Of a DNA stretch of 64,000 nt, positions 9,660 through 19,268 are shown piece by piece. Source of the DNA: Bdellovibrionales bacterium RIFOXYA1_FULL_36_14 (GTDB taxonomy: Bacteria; Bdellovibrionota; Bacteriovoracia; Bacteriovoracales; Bacteriovoracaceae); NCBI GenBank assembly GCA_001769975.1, contig MEPW01000048.1:1-64000 (forward strand), given 5' to 3'. The notes under the pieces were generated by a model that worked only from the letters and a program-made list of their open reading frames with translations, made no database searches and had not been told where the DNA came from. The position numbers and the translations under genes are program-made. Within the stretch, counting starts at the first letter, position 1, and every line of letters starts with the position of its first letter.

Positions 9660-10847
9660 TTATTTTTTTGCCACTTTGAACATTAAAACACCATCTTGGT
9701 AGGTTTGAGTAACCTTAGTGGTGTCGAGAATATCTTGGACCGTAAATTCCTGCAAGCTATTTTCACTTCTTCCCGATTGATTAAATCCCTGCAAAGTAGG
9801 TATGCGATCTTCAAATCTTCGGCTGAATGATAGCCGGATTTTTCTCTCGCTGGGAGTTAGGAGTACTCCTTCTTTTTCGTGTTCAGGTACTTTGACTGAA
9901 ATTAGATATTCCTTGCCGAGATCTTCTATTTGGGGGTTGATGTCGAGCATCTGGTAAAATGTATCTTGGCTGCGGTGATTGAGCACGGTCTTGGTATCTA
10001 TTTGTTGCTCTTTGATCTGGTTGATCTGTTTAGTAAACACATCTTTTACATTATTTAATACAATTTGATTTTCTTTGTTCATTTGGGCAATTTTGTTGGC
10101 ATAACGGTTATGTGTGTCTTTTAAAACTTGTTGATATTTTTTCTCAATATTTTGCAATTCCTGTTGGTTGGTGTTTAGTTGTTGTTGCTTGACGATCAAA
10201 TGTTTTCGATCAACATCTTGCAGGTGATCTTTTTGGGATTTTTCTAAAAACTTCAAGTGGTTTTCATATTCTTTGCTAACAAAGTTTCGCTTTTCAACAA
10301 AGTCGCGAGAAGTTTGATTTAAATCCGTTTTATTCCTGCCACCATTTTCAAGCGCTAGTAAATTTTGTTTGGTGCGAATTTGGTTTTTCTGATTTTCAAT
10401 ATCGTTTTGAATTTCGCTGGCTTGCAGATTTCCCGCGTTCGCAATTTCCACCACTCGTTCCTGTGCTCGATTAGCCGAACTGGTTATTAAATCATCATTT
10501 TCAATTTGTTTTTGTAATATTTTATCTTGGCTTGTTTGAGTGTAATTTTTTTCTGCTTCATCAAGAATTTGTTTGGTTTGATGTAAATTACTTCGATACT
10601 TATCTATGGTTTGCTGATGTTGGTCTAGAAATTCGGCTAATTCAGCTTTTTTCTGGTCGTGTAAATCAAGCTTTCTTTTTTCTTGTAACCCTCTTTGTTG
10701 ATCTAATTCTAACTGATTGTGATCTTTGACCTGATTTAAATTTTTTTGGTGGTTAGTGACCAAATGGTTATTGCGTTTTTTTAAAGCTTTGAGCTCCTTA
10801 TCGTATGCTAGTTTTTCTTCCTGATATGCTTTGTCGTTTACTTTCAA
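9660..10847 (-). CDS. Coiled-coil protein with C-terminal Hsp20/alpha-crystallin-like domain
   Basis: About 300 aa of Gln/Lys-rich coiled coil; C-terminus YLISVKVPEHEKEGVLL...RKIRLSFSRRFED...TKVTQTYQDGVLMFKVAKK. Start chosen at TTG 10847 behind AAAGGAA. Confidence 0.65.
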   Translation of the reverse strand: MKVNDKAYQEEKLAYDKELKALKKRNNHLVTNHQKNLNQVKDHNQLELDQQRGLQEKRKLDLHDQKKAELAEFLDQHQQTIDKYRSNLHQTKQILDEAEKNYTQTSQDKILQKQIENDDLITSSANRAQERVVEIANAGNLQASEIQNDIENQKNQIRTKQNLLALENGGRNKTDLNQTSRDFVEKRNFVSKEYENHLKFLEKSQKDHLQDVDRKHLIVKQQQLNTNQQELQNIEKKYQQVLKDTHNRYANKIAQMNKENQIVLNNVKDVFTKQINQIKEQQIDTKTVLNHRSQDTFYQMLDINPQIEDLGKEYLISVKVPEHEKEGVLLTPSERKIRLSFSRRFEDRIPTLQGFNQSGRSENSLQEFTVQDILDTTKVTQTYQDGVLMFKVAKK

Positions 10848-10867
10848 ACCGGGTTCCTTTGTTTTTA

Positions 10868-11158
10868 TTATAGCAAATCCGCCTGGATGGGATTTGGGCA
10901 AATTGGTTTTTGTCCAGTGTGTCCTTGGCATATCCAAGTTTGTACAAGATCTATCGCAATCACATCGTTTCCCCCATGATAACTGATATAAGCTTCTGGG
11001 GTTAGAGTAGACGTTACTAATACTGACTGGATTTTTTGAGGGAAAATATACTTGGAAGTCACAAAATATTGGTAAGCGCGATATTCAGCAAATAAATTAG
11101 CTATGGGTAATAAACTACAAAAGAGATAAAATAATTTGAAAAATATTTTCCATTGCAT
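10868..11158 (-). CDS. Small secreted hypothetical protein
   Basis: 96-aa ORF with signal-like N-terminus. Confidence 0.5.
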   Translation of the reverse strand: MQWKIFFKLFYLFCSLLPIANLFAEYRAYQYFVTSKYIFPQKIQSVLVTSTLTPEAYISYHGGNDVIAIDLVQTWICQGHTGQKPICPNPIQADLL

Positions 11159-11167
11159 AAAGTTATA

Positions 11168-11476
11168 CTAATGAAGTTCCGGTTTTTTACTCAACAATTT
11201 GTCTTCCACCATATTAAAGAAAACTTTTAAAAATATTTCTCTTTCTTGTTCAGTGAGGGAATAGAGGATTGTTCGTTTTCTATCCAGGCTTCTATGTTGG
11301 GCCAGTCGATTAAGAATTTTATGGGTCTTTTCCTTATCCGATTTGCTAATGAGGGAATCGTTGATTAAATTCAAACTGACAAACCACTCAGTGGGAAAGA
11401 GTGGGTAATGCCCATTCATTCCCAGTTCGATTAATGATTGTATTCCTGAATTGTTATTTTGAAGTTGATAATCCAC
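11168..11476 (-). CDS. Hypothetical protein
   Basis: 102-aa ORF in a same-strand run. Confidence 0.45.
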   Translation of the reverse strand: MDYQLQNNNSGIQSLIELGMNGHYPLFPTEWFVSLNLINDSLISKSDKEKTHKILNRLAQHRSLDRKRTILYSLTEQEREIFLKVFFNMVEDKLLSKKPELH

Positions 11477-11717
11477 TTAGACTCCTTGAGACGTGTACTT
11501 AACTTTATTCTATTACATTTGGAGGGCAAAACAGGAGGAGGGATATTTTTCCTAGAACGACTATTCAGGATGTTATCAATTTTTATCTCAAAATAAGTCA
11601 GAAGAAATTTATTAAAAAAGGAACTATTAACCTATGGTTTTGATAGCTATACTATTATAGAATTAAATCAACTTGTTTAAGGCCAAAAAAATATTTGGCC
11701 ATACAAAGGATGATAAA

Positions 11718-12647
11718 ATGCATCGGATATTTCAATTTATTCTAATAGTTTGGGTTTTATGCCCTCTAAATCTTTGGGCGCTAGTTGATTATACGGAACA
11801 AGAGTACGAAAAAGTGCCACAAATTCAGACATCTTCTGGTAATCCCAAACCCATGAGTGTGAATACTACGTCCATTTCATCAAAGCAAAATGGCGGAAAT
11901 TTTATAAGCGCATTTTCTCTTGGTAATTCTTTTGAATCTCAAAAAATAAACATTAATGAGCAGACCAAAAAGGTTGATAAATATAATTTTAATCTTTTTA
12001 TACAAAGTGGTTATAACATATTCATGAATGCCAATTTTTGGATGGCAAAAACAGATAGTGAGATGATTTCTAGTAACGCCAAAACTCAAAATGGAAATCC
12101 CACCATCAAACTGGGATTTAACTGGTTGCGATTTGGCAACCAGACAGAACTTGCCACCGTCGATATATTCGGGGGGATGATGCTTAAAGGTCATTCTGAT
12201 TTTGCCAGTTCTCGTAATGATCAATTACTTGGAATTGAAACTACCAAACGTTTCCATCAAATGGCCTTTGGTTTAGGGTATGAATATCGGATAACCGGAG
12301 ATCCTGCTAATCCGGTGGAAACTATGGTTGGAAATATAAGTAAATTTCAAGTGGCCATGGGCTGGAAGGTATCTGGTGATATTAATTTATCGCTTGAAGC
12401 TAATTATATAAAAGTACAAGGCACTGATTCACCACTTAAAGAAAGTCTTTTATATAAAGGTTTTAATTATGGTTATGTAACTCCTAAAATGTCACTGGCC
12501 CTATCTCAATTGGTGGGGATTGATCTGGGGGGTAATTTTAGGACTAAAAAAGTATTGATTGATGAGAGTATACTTCAAGCGCATTTGTGGGAACTGCAGG
12601 GACTTTATGGTAATTCAATCTTTGCCGGTTTGAACATTCTTTGGTAG
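11718..12647 (+). CDS. Putative outer-membrane/secreted protein
   Basis: Signal peptide MHRIFQFILIVWVLCPLNLWA; alternating beta-rich sequence; AAAGGA RBS before ATG 11718. Confidence 0.6.
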   Translation: MHRIFQFILIVWVLCPLNLWALVDYTEQEYEKVPQIQTSSGNPKPMSVNTTSISSKQNGGNFISAFSLGNSFESQKININEQTKKVDKYNFNLFIQSGYNIFMNANFWMAKTDSEMISSNAKTQNGNPTIKLGFNWLRFGNQTELATVDIFGGMMLKGHSDFASSRNDQLLGIETTKRFHQMAFGLGYEYRITGDPANPVETMVGNISKFQVAMGWKVSGDINLSLEANYIKVQGTDSPLKESLLYKGFNYGYVTPKMSLALSQLVGIDLGGNFRTKKVLIDESILQAHLWELQGLYGNSIFAGLNILW

Positions 12648-12655
12648 GAGCGATT

Positions 12656-13570
12656 TTGAAAAAAAAGTTAGAAATCTATTTTTGCGAACATTGTAAAAAA
12701 GTATTTAACAGCGTGGACAAACTTTTATTTGTAGAAGAAAAAGAAGTCCGAGGATTTTGTCAGGAAGCTTGCATTGAAAAGTTTTATTTTCCCCTTATTG
12801 ATTACTTTAATAACTTTGAAAAAAATATCCGTGCAGAACTTAAAGTTCAAGATGAAGATGCCGTAGCAGCTTTGAATCAGGTGGGCGAGCTTGATCAATA
12901 TTTGTTAAATCCTTCCGAAGTCTGGGTGGTTTCTTCACAGTTGGGAGACCAGTTTTTTACGTATATTAAAAATGTTGAGATTAAAAATCAAATGTATTAT
13001 CTGATAACCATCACCTTGACTTACCAAAAAAAACCATCCTTTGTTTTTCTTATGACGGCTACTCAGTCGCAAGAGGTGGTTAAAAGATTTAGGCAAGGGG
13101 AACCAGTCGAAAATATTTCACAGTATCAACAACAGGTAAGTCGGGATCATAAAAATAAAGATCTTTTTATGGGAGCTGCTGATCTGGATCAATTGGAACC
13201 TTCTATCAGGGAATTTTTAGAAAGTAAAAAATCTACTTTTCTCTCATGGATATTAAAAAACCATTCTCTGGATGATATCGAAATAGAGTCTTATGTAAAT
13301 TACATGCATTTTATCCGTACTACACTAGAAGATCCTGATGAAATATATCGGTGGACCGACGATGAAGGTGACACCATGTTGACCTATATAAAAGGTGGTG
13401 AACAAGAGGGAATTTGTTTTTATTACCTAGTGATCTGCTCTCACCAGCAACAAGATAACGGACATAACATGGCCTTGCCTATTTTGACTTTTCCAACGAG
13501 AAACAGCGCCATTTATAATAATTTTAAAAAAGGTGACCGAATTTCTGGGAATCTAAAAAATCTGAACTAA
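12656..13570 (+). CDS. Hypothetical protein with N-terminal zinc-ribbon/TRASH-like motif
   Basis: YFCEHCKKVFNS...GFCQEACIEKF; TAGGAG RBS before TTG 12656. Confidence 0.6.
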   Translation: MKKKLEIYFCEHCKKVFNSVDKLLFVEEKEVRGFCQEACIEKFYFPLIDYFNNFEKNIRAELKVQDEDAVAALNQVGELDQYLLNPSEVWVVSSQLGDQFFTYIKNVEIKNQMYYLITITLTYQKKPSFVFLMTATQSQEVVKRFRQGEPVENISQYQQQVSRDHKNKDLFMGAADLDQLEPSIREFLESKKSTFLSWILKNHSLDDIEIESYVNYMHFIRTTLEDPDEIYRWTDDEGDTMLTYIKGGEQEGICFYYLVICSHQQQDNGHNMALPILTFPTRNSAIYNNFKKGDRISGNLKNLN

Positions 13571-13581
13571 CCCAAATATCG

Positions 13582-14283
13582 TTAAAATTTATGGTAGACG
13601 TAGTGCCCGGCTGAGTTAAAACTTTGGCAATATCTTGCATCACCCGCTTGATACCAATTAGCACAAAGTAGATAAGCATCTGGGGCTTTAAGTGGATTAT
13701 AGGAGATGTTGTAGTAGGGATAGTAAGGGTAGGGAAATTCATAGGAACGATCCTGCATCACCATGACACCTGTCAATGCTAGGGCGCTATAGGTGTTATA
13801 ACCTGTGGACGGACGATTTTTTAGCATAATAATTTTATAAACCGTCATAGGGTCGTTAGCAAAGAGACATCTGGGTTCTCCAATGTAAATAACATGACCT
13901 TCACTTTCATTAACTGGAATGAAACAAATATTGTATCCGGGATTAGTTTTGAGTTGAAAAAAGAGTTCGGTTTCACCGTTAGTACTTTGGCAAAGAGTAT
14001 AACTACCTAGGTGATTTGAACTAAATTCAAAACCACTGGTTCCATTTTGTGACCAGGTACAATGAGCAATATGGGACGGAGGAGTGGTAGGGGTAGTGGT
14101 GGAGCCCGTGGTGGTCGATGAAGGGACTTCATCACCAGGTAGCGGATTAGGCTTATAAGGCGAATCCGATGTAAACGCGGATAGATCGAATGGATTTGCC
14201 TTTACTCTTTGGTTTCTAGTATTAAGACACCCTGGCAGTATGCTGGCTAAAAGTAATGTTAAAAATAATTTTTGATAATACAT
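13582..14283 (-). CDS. Lipoprotein
   Basis: Lipobox ILPGC; Ser/Thr/Pro-rich linker STTTGSTTTPTTPPS. Confidence 0.65.
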   Translation of the reverse strand: MYYQKLFLTLLLASILPGCLNTRNQRVKANPFDLSAFTSDSPYKPNPLPGDEVPSSTTTGSTTTPTTPPSHIAHCTWSQNGTSGFEFSSNHLGSYTLCQSTNGETELFFQLKTNPGYNICFIPVNESEGHVIYIGEPRCLFANDPMTVYKIIMLKNRPSTGYNTYSALALTGVMVMQDRSYEFPYPYYPYYNISYNPLKAPDAYLLCANWYQAGDARYCQSFNSAGHYVYHKF

Positions 14284-14384
14284 GACTAATCCTCTTGACT
14301 AATATTATCTCACCTAAGGTTATCGGATTTTTTATTGGATTAGTTTAGTGATTTAAAACATATTAAATTAAATGTTTAGAATTG

Positions 14385-15716
14385 ATGTGTCGAAAAGTTC
14401 AAGTGAAAAAAAAAATTCTTCTCTTTCTAATTTTATTCACGGTGACTTTGGTTATGATTGGTTATCACGGCATAGCCTTGCTCCCTTATTTGGTTTATTC
14501 CAGAATAATTTTAAATGGTATAGATAGTGAATATATAAAATTGGACAAAGCCTCATATGAACAAGTGACTCCCTCTTACGTTTTGGATGTTGATGACTTA
14601 GCATACAAACCTAGTAGTCTTTATAAAAAATTTGCCTTTGGGGGATATGAGGTGGTGGTTCCGATTCAACATCCAGTTATTAAATTACTACCACTCATAA
14701 GTAAAGAGTTGGATGAAAATAATTTATCCCTTTTGGGATATAAGCTAATAACTCCTCAATATAGTTATTACAATATAAGTTTTGAAATTCAAAAAACCAG
14801 TCGAGTGTCATTCAATTTTTACACTGAAAAATTATTTACTCTTTCGACCTTTAAGAAAAACATTTTGAAAAGAAGTTCTTTTGAAATATGGCGAGATGTT
14901 TATCGACGAGATCTTTTATATAATCGTGATCTCCGTTCATTTAAAAATTCTTACCATTTAGCAAGAGACTTAAGTAAAATTTCTAATGAGAATATGTTAG
15001 AAGAACTGGTTTATAATTTATACATTTTATTTTTAAGGCAGAAAATATTTGAAAATAATAAGCCTCTTTATCATTGGTATGCTCGAGGTGGTTTTGGGGT
15101 AATGAATTTATCCTTGGATAATGATATTTTTAAAGTGGAGAAGTTGATTTTTAAAAAAGGTGACACCGTTTTCAGTGTTATTCTCAAGACCAAAAAAAAT
15201 GATCATTTTGCTAAAGAATATCGTAGTATGCTTTTTAATATGATTCACTTAGTAGGGACAAGTCAGCAGAATTCCCAAAACATATATGAGGAATATAAAA
15301 CCTTACCCTTTGAACAAAAAATTGATCCCAAGGGAATGGTTTATTTGTATATGGCCTTTAGTCATGTCAGAGAAAATAAAAATTTTTTACGCGAAATGAT
15401 CCAATTTTTGGAGAAAGGGAAAAATAATTTAATTTATCTGGTTCCCCTTTATGAATATGCTTTTTCTAAATATGGAACAAATTTTTCTAGGATGGATAAA
15501 TTTAGAAAAGAAACTTCTGAAGAATTGTTAAAACGTAAAATAGAAGAAGAACAGCAAAAAGAAATTGCAGAGATAAATAGTCAGGAAAATGCCAATAGAA
15601 ATAATCCAGCTGAAGATAAAAAGAGTATTAGTGATAAACCTGATGTTGATTATATTTTAAAAAAACTAAAAGAGAAGTCCGTACCTGTAAAAAATAAGGC
15701 TCTTGAAGTGGATTAA
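14385..15716 (+). CDS. Hypothetical membrane-anchored protein
   Basis: Single N-terminal TM (ILLFLILFTVTLVMIGYHGIALLPYLVY), charged C-terminus. Confidence 0.6.
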   Translation: MCRKVQVKKKILLFLILFTVTLVMIGYHGIALLPYLVYSRIILNGIDSEYIKLDKASYEQVTPSYVLDVDDLAYKPSSLYKKFAFGGYEVVVPIQHPVIKLLPLISKELDENNLSLLGYKLITPQYSYYNISFEIQKTSRVSFNFYTEKLFTLSTFKKNILKRSSFEIWRDVYRRDLLYNRDLRSFKNSYHLARDLSKISNENMLEELVYNLYILFLRQKIFENNKPLYHWYARGGFGVMNLSLDNDIFKVEKLIFKKGDTVFSVILKTKKNDHFAKEYRSMLFNMIHLVGTSQQNSQNIYEEYKTLPFEQKIDPKGMVYLYMAFSHVRENKNFLREMIQFLEKGKNNLIYLVPLYEYAFSKYGTNFSRMDKFRKETSEELLKRKIEEEQQKEIAEINSQENANRNNPAEDKKSISDKPDVDYILKKLKEKSVPVKNKALEVD

Positions 15717-15731
15717 TGAAAGTTTTAGCAA

Positions 15732-16640
15732 TTAGAAGTGATAACTGACGCCAAAGTAATAGTTCGTACCTTTGAACCGATCAAGCGCGATGGTATCATT
15801 TTCTTCGTTGGAAATTTTGATGGGTGCCAGACCGGAAATAATTCCGTGATGAAAAGAAAGTCCGTTAACAATGCTAAAGGTGCTGTAGGGAAAATATTTA
15901 AACTCCACTCCGTAGTTAATGCCATACATCTCTCCGGTATCGTCATGATCTTCATCCAAAGGATTGTAGGCACTATCAACCTTAAAGGCACCGGAAAAAA
16001 AGGCACCAACGCTTAAATCAAAATTAAAATATTTATATTTTATGGCCGACCACAGCCCTTTAAGTTCCAAAAGAGGAGCGGATAACACCAAATTTTCCTG
16101 CTTTAAATATAGATAGCTAAGCCCAATTCCAAAACTATATCTCAAACTCGGGGGACGATGATCAAAATAGACAGTCATATAAAAAGGTCGTAGCCCAACC
16201 TCGTCGCCAATGGCATATGAAAGTTCTTCCCATTCTTTCCCAAAAACAAAGACGTTATTTACCAACGAAATATGGTTATTGATTCCTAGGTTATCAGACT
16301 TTTCTAAAGCTATGACGTCGTGTTCAAGCATATTTTCGCTATCGCTGTCAGCAATCGCTACAAACTGAATATCTCTAATTTGGATCCAACCAACCTTTCC
16401 TGCAATTAAAATAGGTAGCAGTGTTCCGTATTTTCGGGGAACTTCTCCCACTATGACCCTTTTTCCTCTACTTATGTGCCCTAGAGGAGTGCTTAGGTTC
16501 TGATCCGCATAAATTACCGCGTGATCGGTTTTTACGTGAGCATGACGCGTACCCCAAGCAGTGCCTGACAATAAAGTTAATAATGGTATGAGAAAGAAGA
16601 TTAATGTTTTTAAAAAAAGACCCATATCTAATATTATCAA
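15732..16640 (-). CDS. Outer-membrane beta-barrel protein with N-terminal SH3-like domain
   Basis: Signal peptide; SH3-like HVKTDHAVIYADQNLSTPLGHISRGKRVIVGE...VGWIQIRDIQ; barrel-like C-terminus ending FGVSYHF. Confidence 0.6.
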   Translation of the reverse strand: MIILDMGLFLKTLIFFLIPLLTLLSGTAWGTRHAHVKTDHAVIYADQNLSTPLGHISRGKRVIVGEVPRKYGTLLPILIAGKVGWIQIRDIQFVAIADSDSENMLEHDVIALEKSDNLGINNHISLVNNVFVFGKEWEELSYAIGDEVGLRPFYMTVYFDHRPPSLRYSFGIGLSYLYLKQENLVLSAPLLELKGLWSAIKYKYFNFDLSVGAFFSGAFKVDSAYNPLDEDHDDTGEMYGINYGVEFKYFPYSTFSIVNGLSFHHGIISGLAPIKISNEENDTIALDRFKGTNYYFGVSYHF

Positions 16641-16893
16641 ATATTTTTAGATTTTTTGGAAGTTTTATTAACTGGACGACATTAATGGGGATGGATTGGA
16701 ATCAAGATAAGAAAAAGTAAAATGTTTTTCCTTACGTAAAAAAAACTATTTTTAAATTATACCCTAACTTATCGATATTAATGGATAATTTGCTAAATAA
16801 ACTGCGCTGTTGAAATCCAGCTTTGAAGTTTTCTTTGACACTACTTGTTCTTTTAGTGGGAGTTTGCTAGGTTATCGCCTATTGGAATAAAAA

Positions 16894-17481
16894 TTGAAAA
16901 AATTTATTATTTTTCTCATTGTCTTTGTATGCTTTAGGCCCTTTGCACACAGTGAAGAATTAAATACGGTGCTTGAGCTGGTTAAAGACGATATCCTTAT
17001 AACCCATCCTCTAAAATTAGATCAAAAATTTAAAAAAAAGATCCAAATCATCAGATCTAGAATTAGCCCTGCGCAAGTGAATATTTTATTCAAATATAAC
17101 CTTAAGGCCGAGGAATGTATTTTATGGGAAGAATCATTAGTGACTATTCCAGGATATTATGAATTAAGATGCGAAATGATTGGCTCCAGAGAGGAATGTC
17201 AAAATATTTGGATTGAGGAGCACCAGCAGTTAGAAAAAAAATGCAAACAATTTGAAGAGCAAATCCAGCTGGTCTTTAAAAAAATAATTTTTGATTTTAG
17301 TTCTGCTACTAAATTATCGGCAAATCAGCGTGAAGTTTTTGAAGTGGATTTAAACCAACCTAAACTTGATTCTGGAAAATTTGAGATTAAGGGTAGGGTG
17401 ATGGAAGCAAATGGCCCTTATGAGATCTCCTCTCGTAGTTTATTGCACAAATATCAAACTGTTTATTTTGTCAAAAAATAG
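16894..17481 (+). CDS. Hypothetical secreted protein
   Basis: 195-aa ORF (TTG start) with signal peptide. Confidence 0.55.
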   Translation: MKKFIIFLIVFVCFRPFAHSEELNTVLELVKDDILITHPLKLDQKFKKKIQIIRSRISPAQVNILFKYNLKAEECILWEESLVTIPGYYELRCEMIGSREECQNIWIEEHQQLEKKCKQFEEQIQLVFKKIIFDFSSATKLSANQREVFEVDLNQPKLDSGKFEIKGRVMEANGPYEISSRSLLHKYQTVYFVKK

Positions 17482-18071
17482 TCAAAACGGTATACCGTAA
17501 CCACTTTATTATAGTTGAGGTTGTTAAGTAAAATTTGATACTGGAATCCTAAATTGGTAAGGGTGGTATGATATCTTGGATTTAGATAGACAATCAAGTC
17601 ATCGTTACCGAAGGTTTGGTTTTTCTGGAGAGTGGAGAAAAAATCTTTAATAACACGTTCGTTGAAGGGGTTATAGAGATAGTAAAGATTAGGGCCTGGG
17701 GGAGGGGTGAAACTTAAAATATCGCCATGTTCAATTTGAATTCTTTGATTTAAATTCATTTTACTTAAGTTTTGGTAAGAGATGTCATATAAGGGTTTAA
17801 ATAATTCAATGCCTATAATTTCTTTAAAGTTGAATCCAGATGCTAAAATCAATGCCTTACCCTTACCAGAACCGGTATCGATAAAGTTATAGTCGCAATA
17901 ATTGATATGAAGGTTTTTCATTACTCGATTAAAAACACGCAGCCTCGTCCCTTGATAAATTTTAGCATTAATTCTACTTGGAATATCTAAAAAATTTTGG
18001 GTGAAATCTACTTTGTTCAAAGTATCTAAGTGAAATTTTCTATCGAATAAATAATCAACTAAGTTATCCAA
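17463..18071 (-). CDS. SAM-dependent methyltransferase
   Basis: FIDTGSGKGKALILASGFNFKEIIGIEL motif I and following acidic residue. Confidence 0.75.
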   Translation of the reverse strand: MDNLVDYLFDRKFHLDTLNKVDFTQNFLDIPSRINAKIYQGTRLRVFNRVMKNLHINYCDYNFIDTGSGKGKALILASGFNFKEIIGIELFKPLYDISYQNLSKMNLNQRIQIEHGDILSFTPPPGPNLYYLYNPFNERVIKDFFSTLQKNQTFGNDDLIVYLNPRYHTTLTNLGFQYQILLNNLNYNKVVTVYRFDYFLTK

Positions 18072-18119
18072 CCAGTTATCAAGTGTAATCCAGAATAAAA
18101 ACAGTTGATGTTTTATACA

Positions 18120-19088
18120 TTACTCCTCTAAAGCTGTTTTAAGTAATATGACTTTTAATCCAAAAAGGTAGGAGCGATTCCATCTTAAAATAACATCGAA
18201 ATTTTTATAAACGACCAAGTAGTTGGTATCTGCCATGATGACGCTAACGATATGTGATTTATCCTTAAGACGTGGTAACTTCTTTTGGTAATGGTCACGG
18301 ATTTTGAGTTTATTCCAAAAGGAATTATTTTTTGATTTATATGTTAAATATTTAGGTTTAAATTCTGCGGGCAGAATTACTCGATGACCAACTGGGCGCT
18401 TATATTTCCATTTACTTTTATTTAAATAGTTAGCAATGGAGGCGAAGATATCAGGTAGTGAGTTAAATAGATCAACTTTTTTATTTTTATCAAAATCAAC
18501 TCCATAAACAAAATAATTAGAAGGCATAAATTGACATTGTCCAATAGCACCGGCCCAAGATCCGAGGAATTGATCTGGGTTCATTTTATTTTTTTGAATG
18601 ATTTTTAACGCGTGAATAAGTTCGTTAGTATAAAAATCTTTTCTTTGACTACTATAGGCCAGCGTGGAAAGGGAGTTAAGCACCGGATATTTACCGGTCA
18701 ATTTCCCATATTTACTTTCAATTCCCCAAAGTGCCACAATTACGTTTTTATCCACTCGATATTTTTTTTCGATTCTACGTAAGAGTACTTGGTTTTCTTT
18801 TAGTAATTTTTTTCCCTCCGTGGCAATCCATGATTTGCTAATATCCTCTGATTGGAACCATTGATTTAAAAATTTATCAAGTGGTAATGGCAGAGGTTTT
18901 CTCTGTAGAGTATAAGTATCTTGCACTACTTGATCATATTGGGCATGTTTTATAAAAATATCAACGGTCGATTGATTGATTTTTGATTTTTGTAAGGTCT
19001 TTTTTAGTTCTAATTTCCAATCATCAAAAGTGGCTGCTTGGATGCTAAATGAGGAAAGAATTAATAACAAGTAAAATAAGTAATTCAT
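18120..19088 (-). CDS. Lytic murein transglycosylase, MltB family
   Basis: WGIESKYGKLTGKYPVLNSLSTLAYSSQR..., GSWAGAIGQCQFMPSNY; signal peptide from ATG 19088. Confidence 0.88.
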   Translation of the reverse strand: MNYLFYLLLILSSFSIQAATFDDWKLELKKTLQKSKINQSTVDIFIKHAQYDQVVQDTYTLQRKPLPLPLDKFLNQWFQSEDISKSWIATEGKKLLKENQVLLRRIEKKYRVDKNVIVALWGIESKYGKLTGKYPVLNSLSTLAYSSQRKDFYTNELIHALKIIQKNKMNPDQFLGSWAGAIGQCQFMPSNYFVYGVDFDKNKKVDLFNSLPDIFASIANYLNKSKWKYKRPVGHRVILPAEFKPKYLTYKSKNNSFWNKLKIRDHYQKKLPRLKDKSHIVSVIMADTNYLVVYKNFDVILRWNRSYLFGLKVILLKTALEE

Positions 19089-19116
19089 TAAGGGGTATTT
19101 TTCCAAGCTAAAATCG

Positions 19117-19204
19117 ATCGGTAGTGTAATCTGTGTGAGAACTACAGATCACATGGTTGTCTAGCACCAGTGATTTAACTCGGTGATAAACAACTACTAC
19201 CGAT
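19117..19204 (-). ncRNA. Candidate structured 5' leader (three-way junction) of the mltB-like gene
   Basis: P1 19117-19125 (ATCGGTAGT)/19196-19204 (ACTACCGAT); hairpin 19129-19134/19144-19149 (ATCTGT/ACAGAT); hairpin 19156-19160/19190-19194 (GTTGT/ACAAC) with inner CACCAGT (19165-19171)/ACT-c-GGTG (19178-19185). Confidence 0.55.
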
Positions 19205-19210
19205 AGATCT

Positions 19211-19219
19211 ATTGTAACA
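19211..19219 (-). promoter_or_regulatory. Predicted extended -10 promoter for the mltB-like leader
   Basis: Minus strand TGTTACAAT (TGn-TACAAT); predicted TSS about 7 nt downstream, at the P1 5' strand. Confidence 0.4.
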
Positions 19220-19268
19220 GAATATGAATTATAAAAAACAAAAAACGATTTTTTCTAATTAAACCGGA

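Noticed and set aside
15738-16016. 92-aa plus-strand ORF
   Set aside because: Antisense to the SH3/beta-barrel CDS; no independent support.
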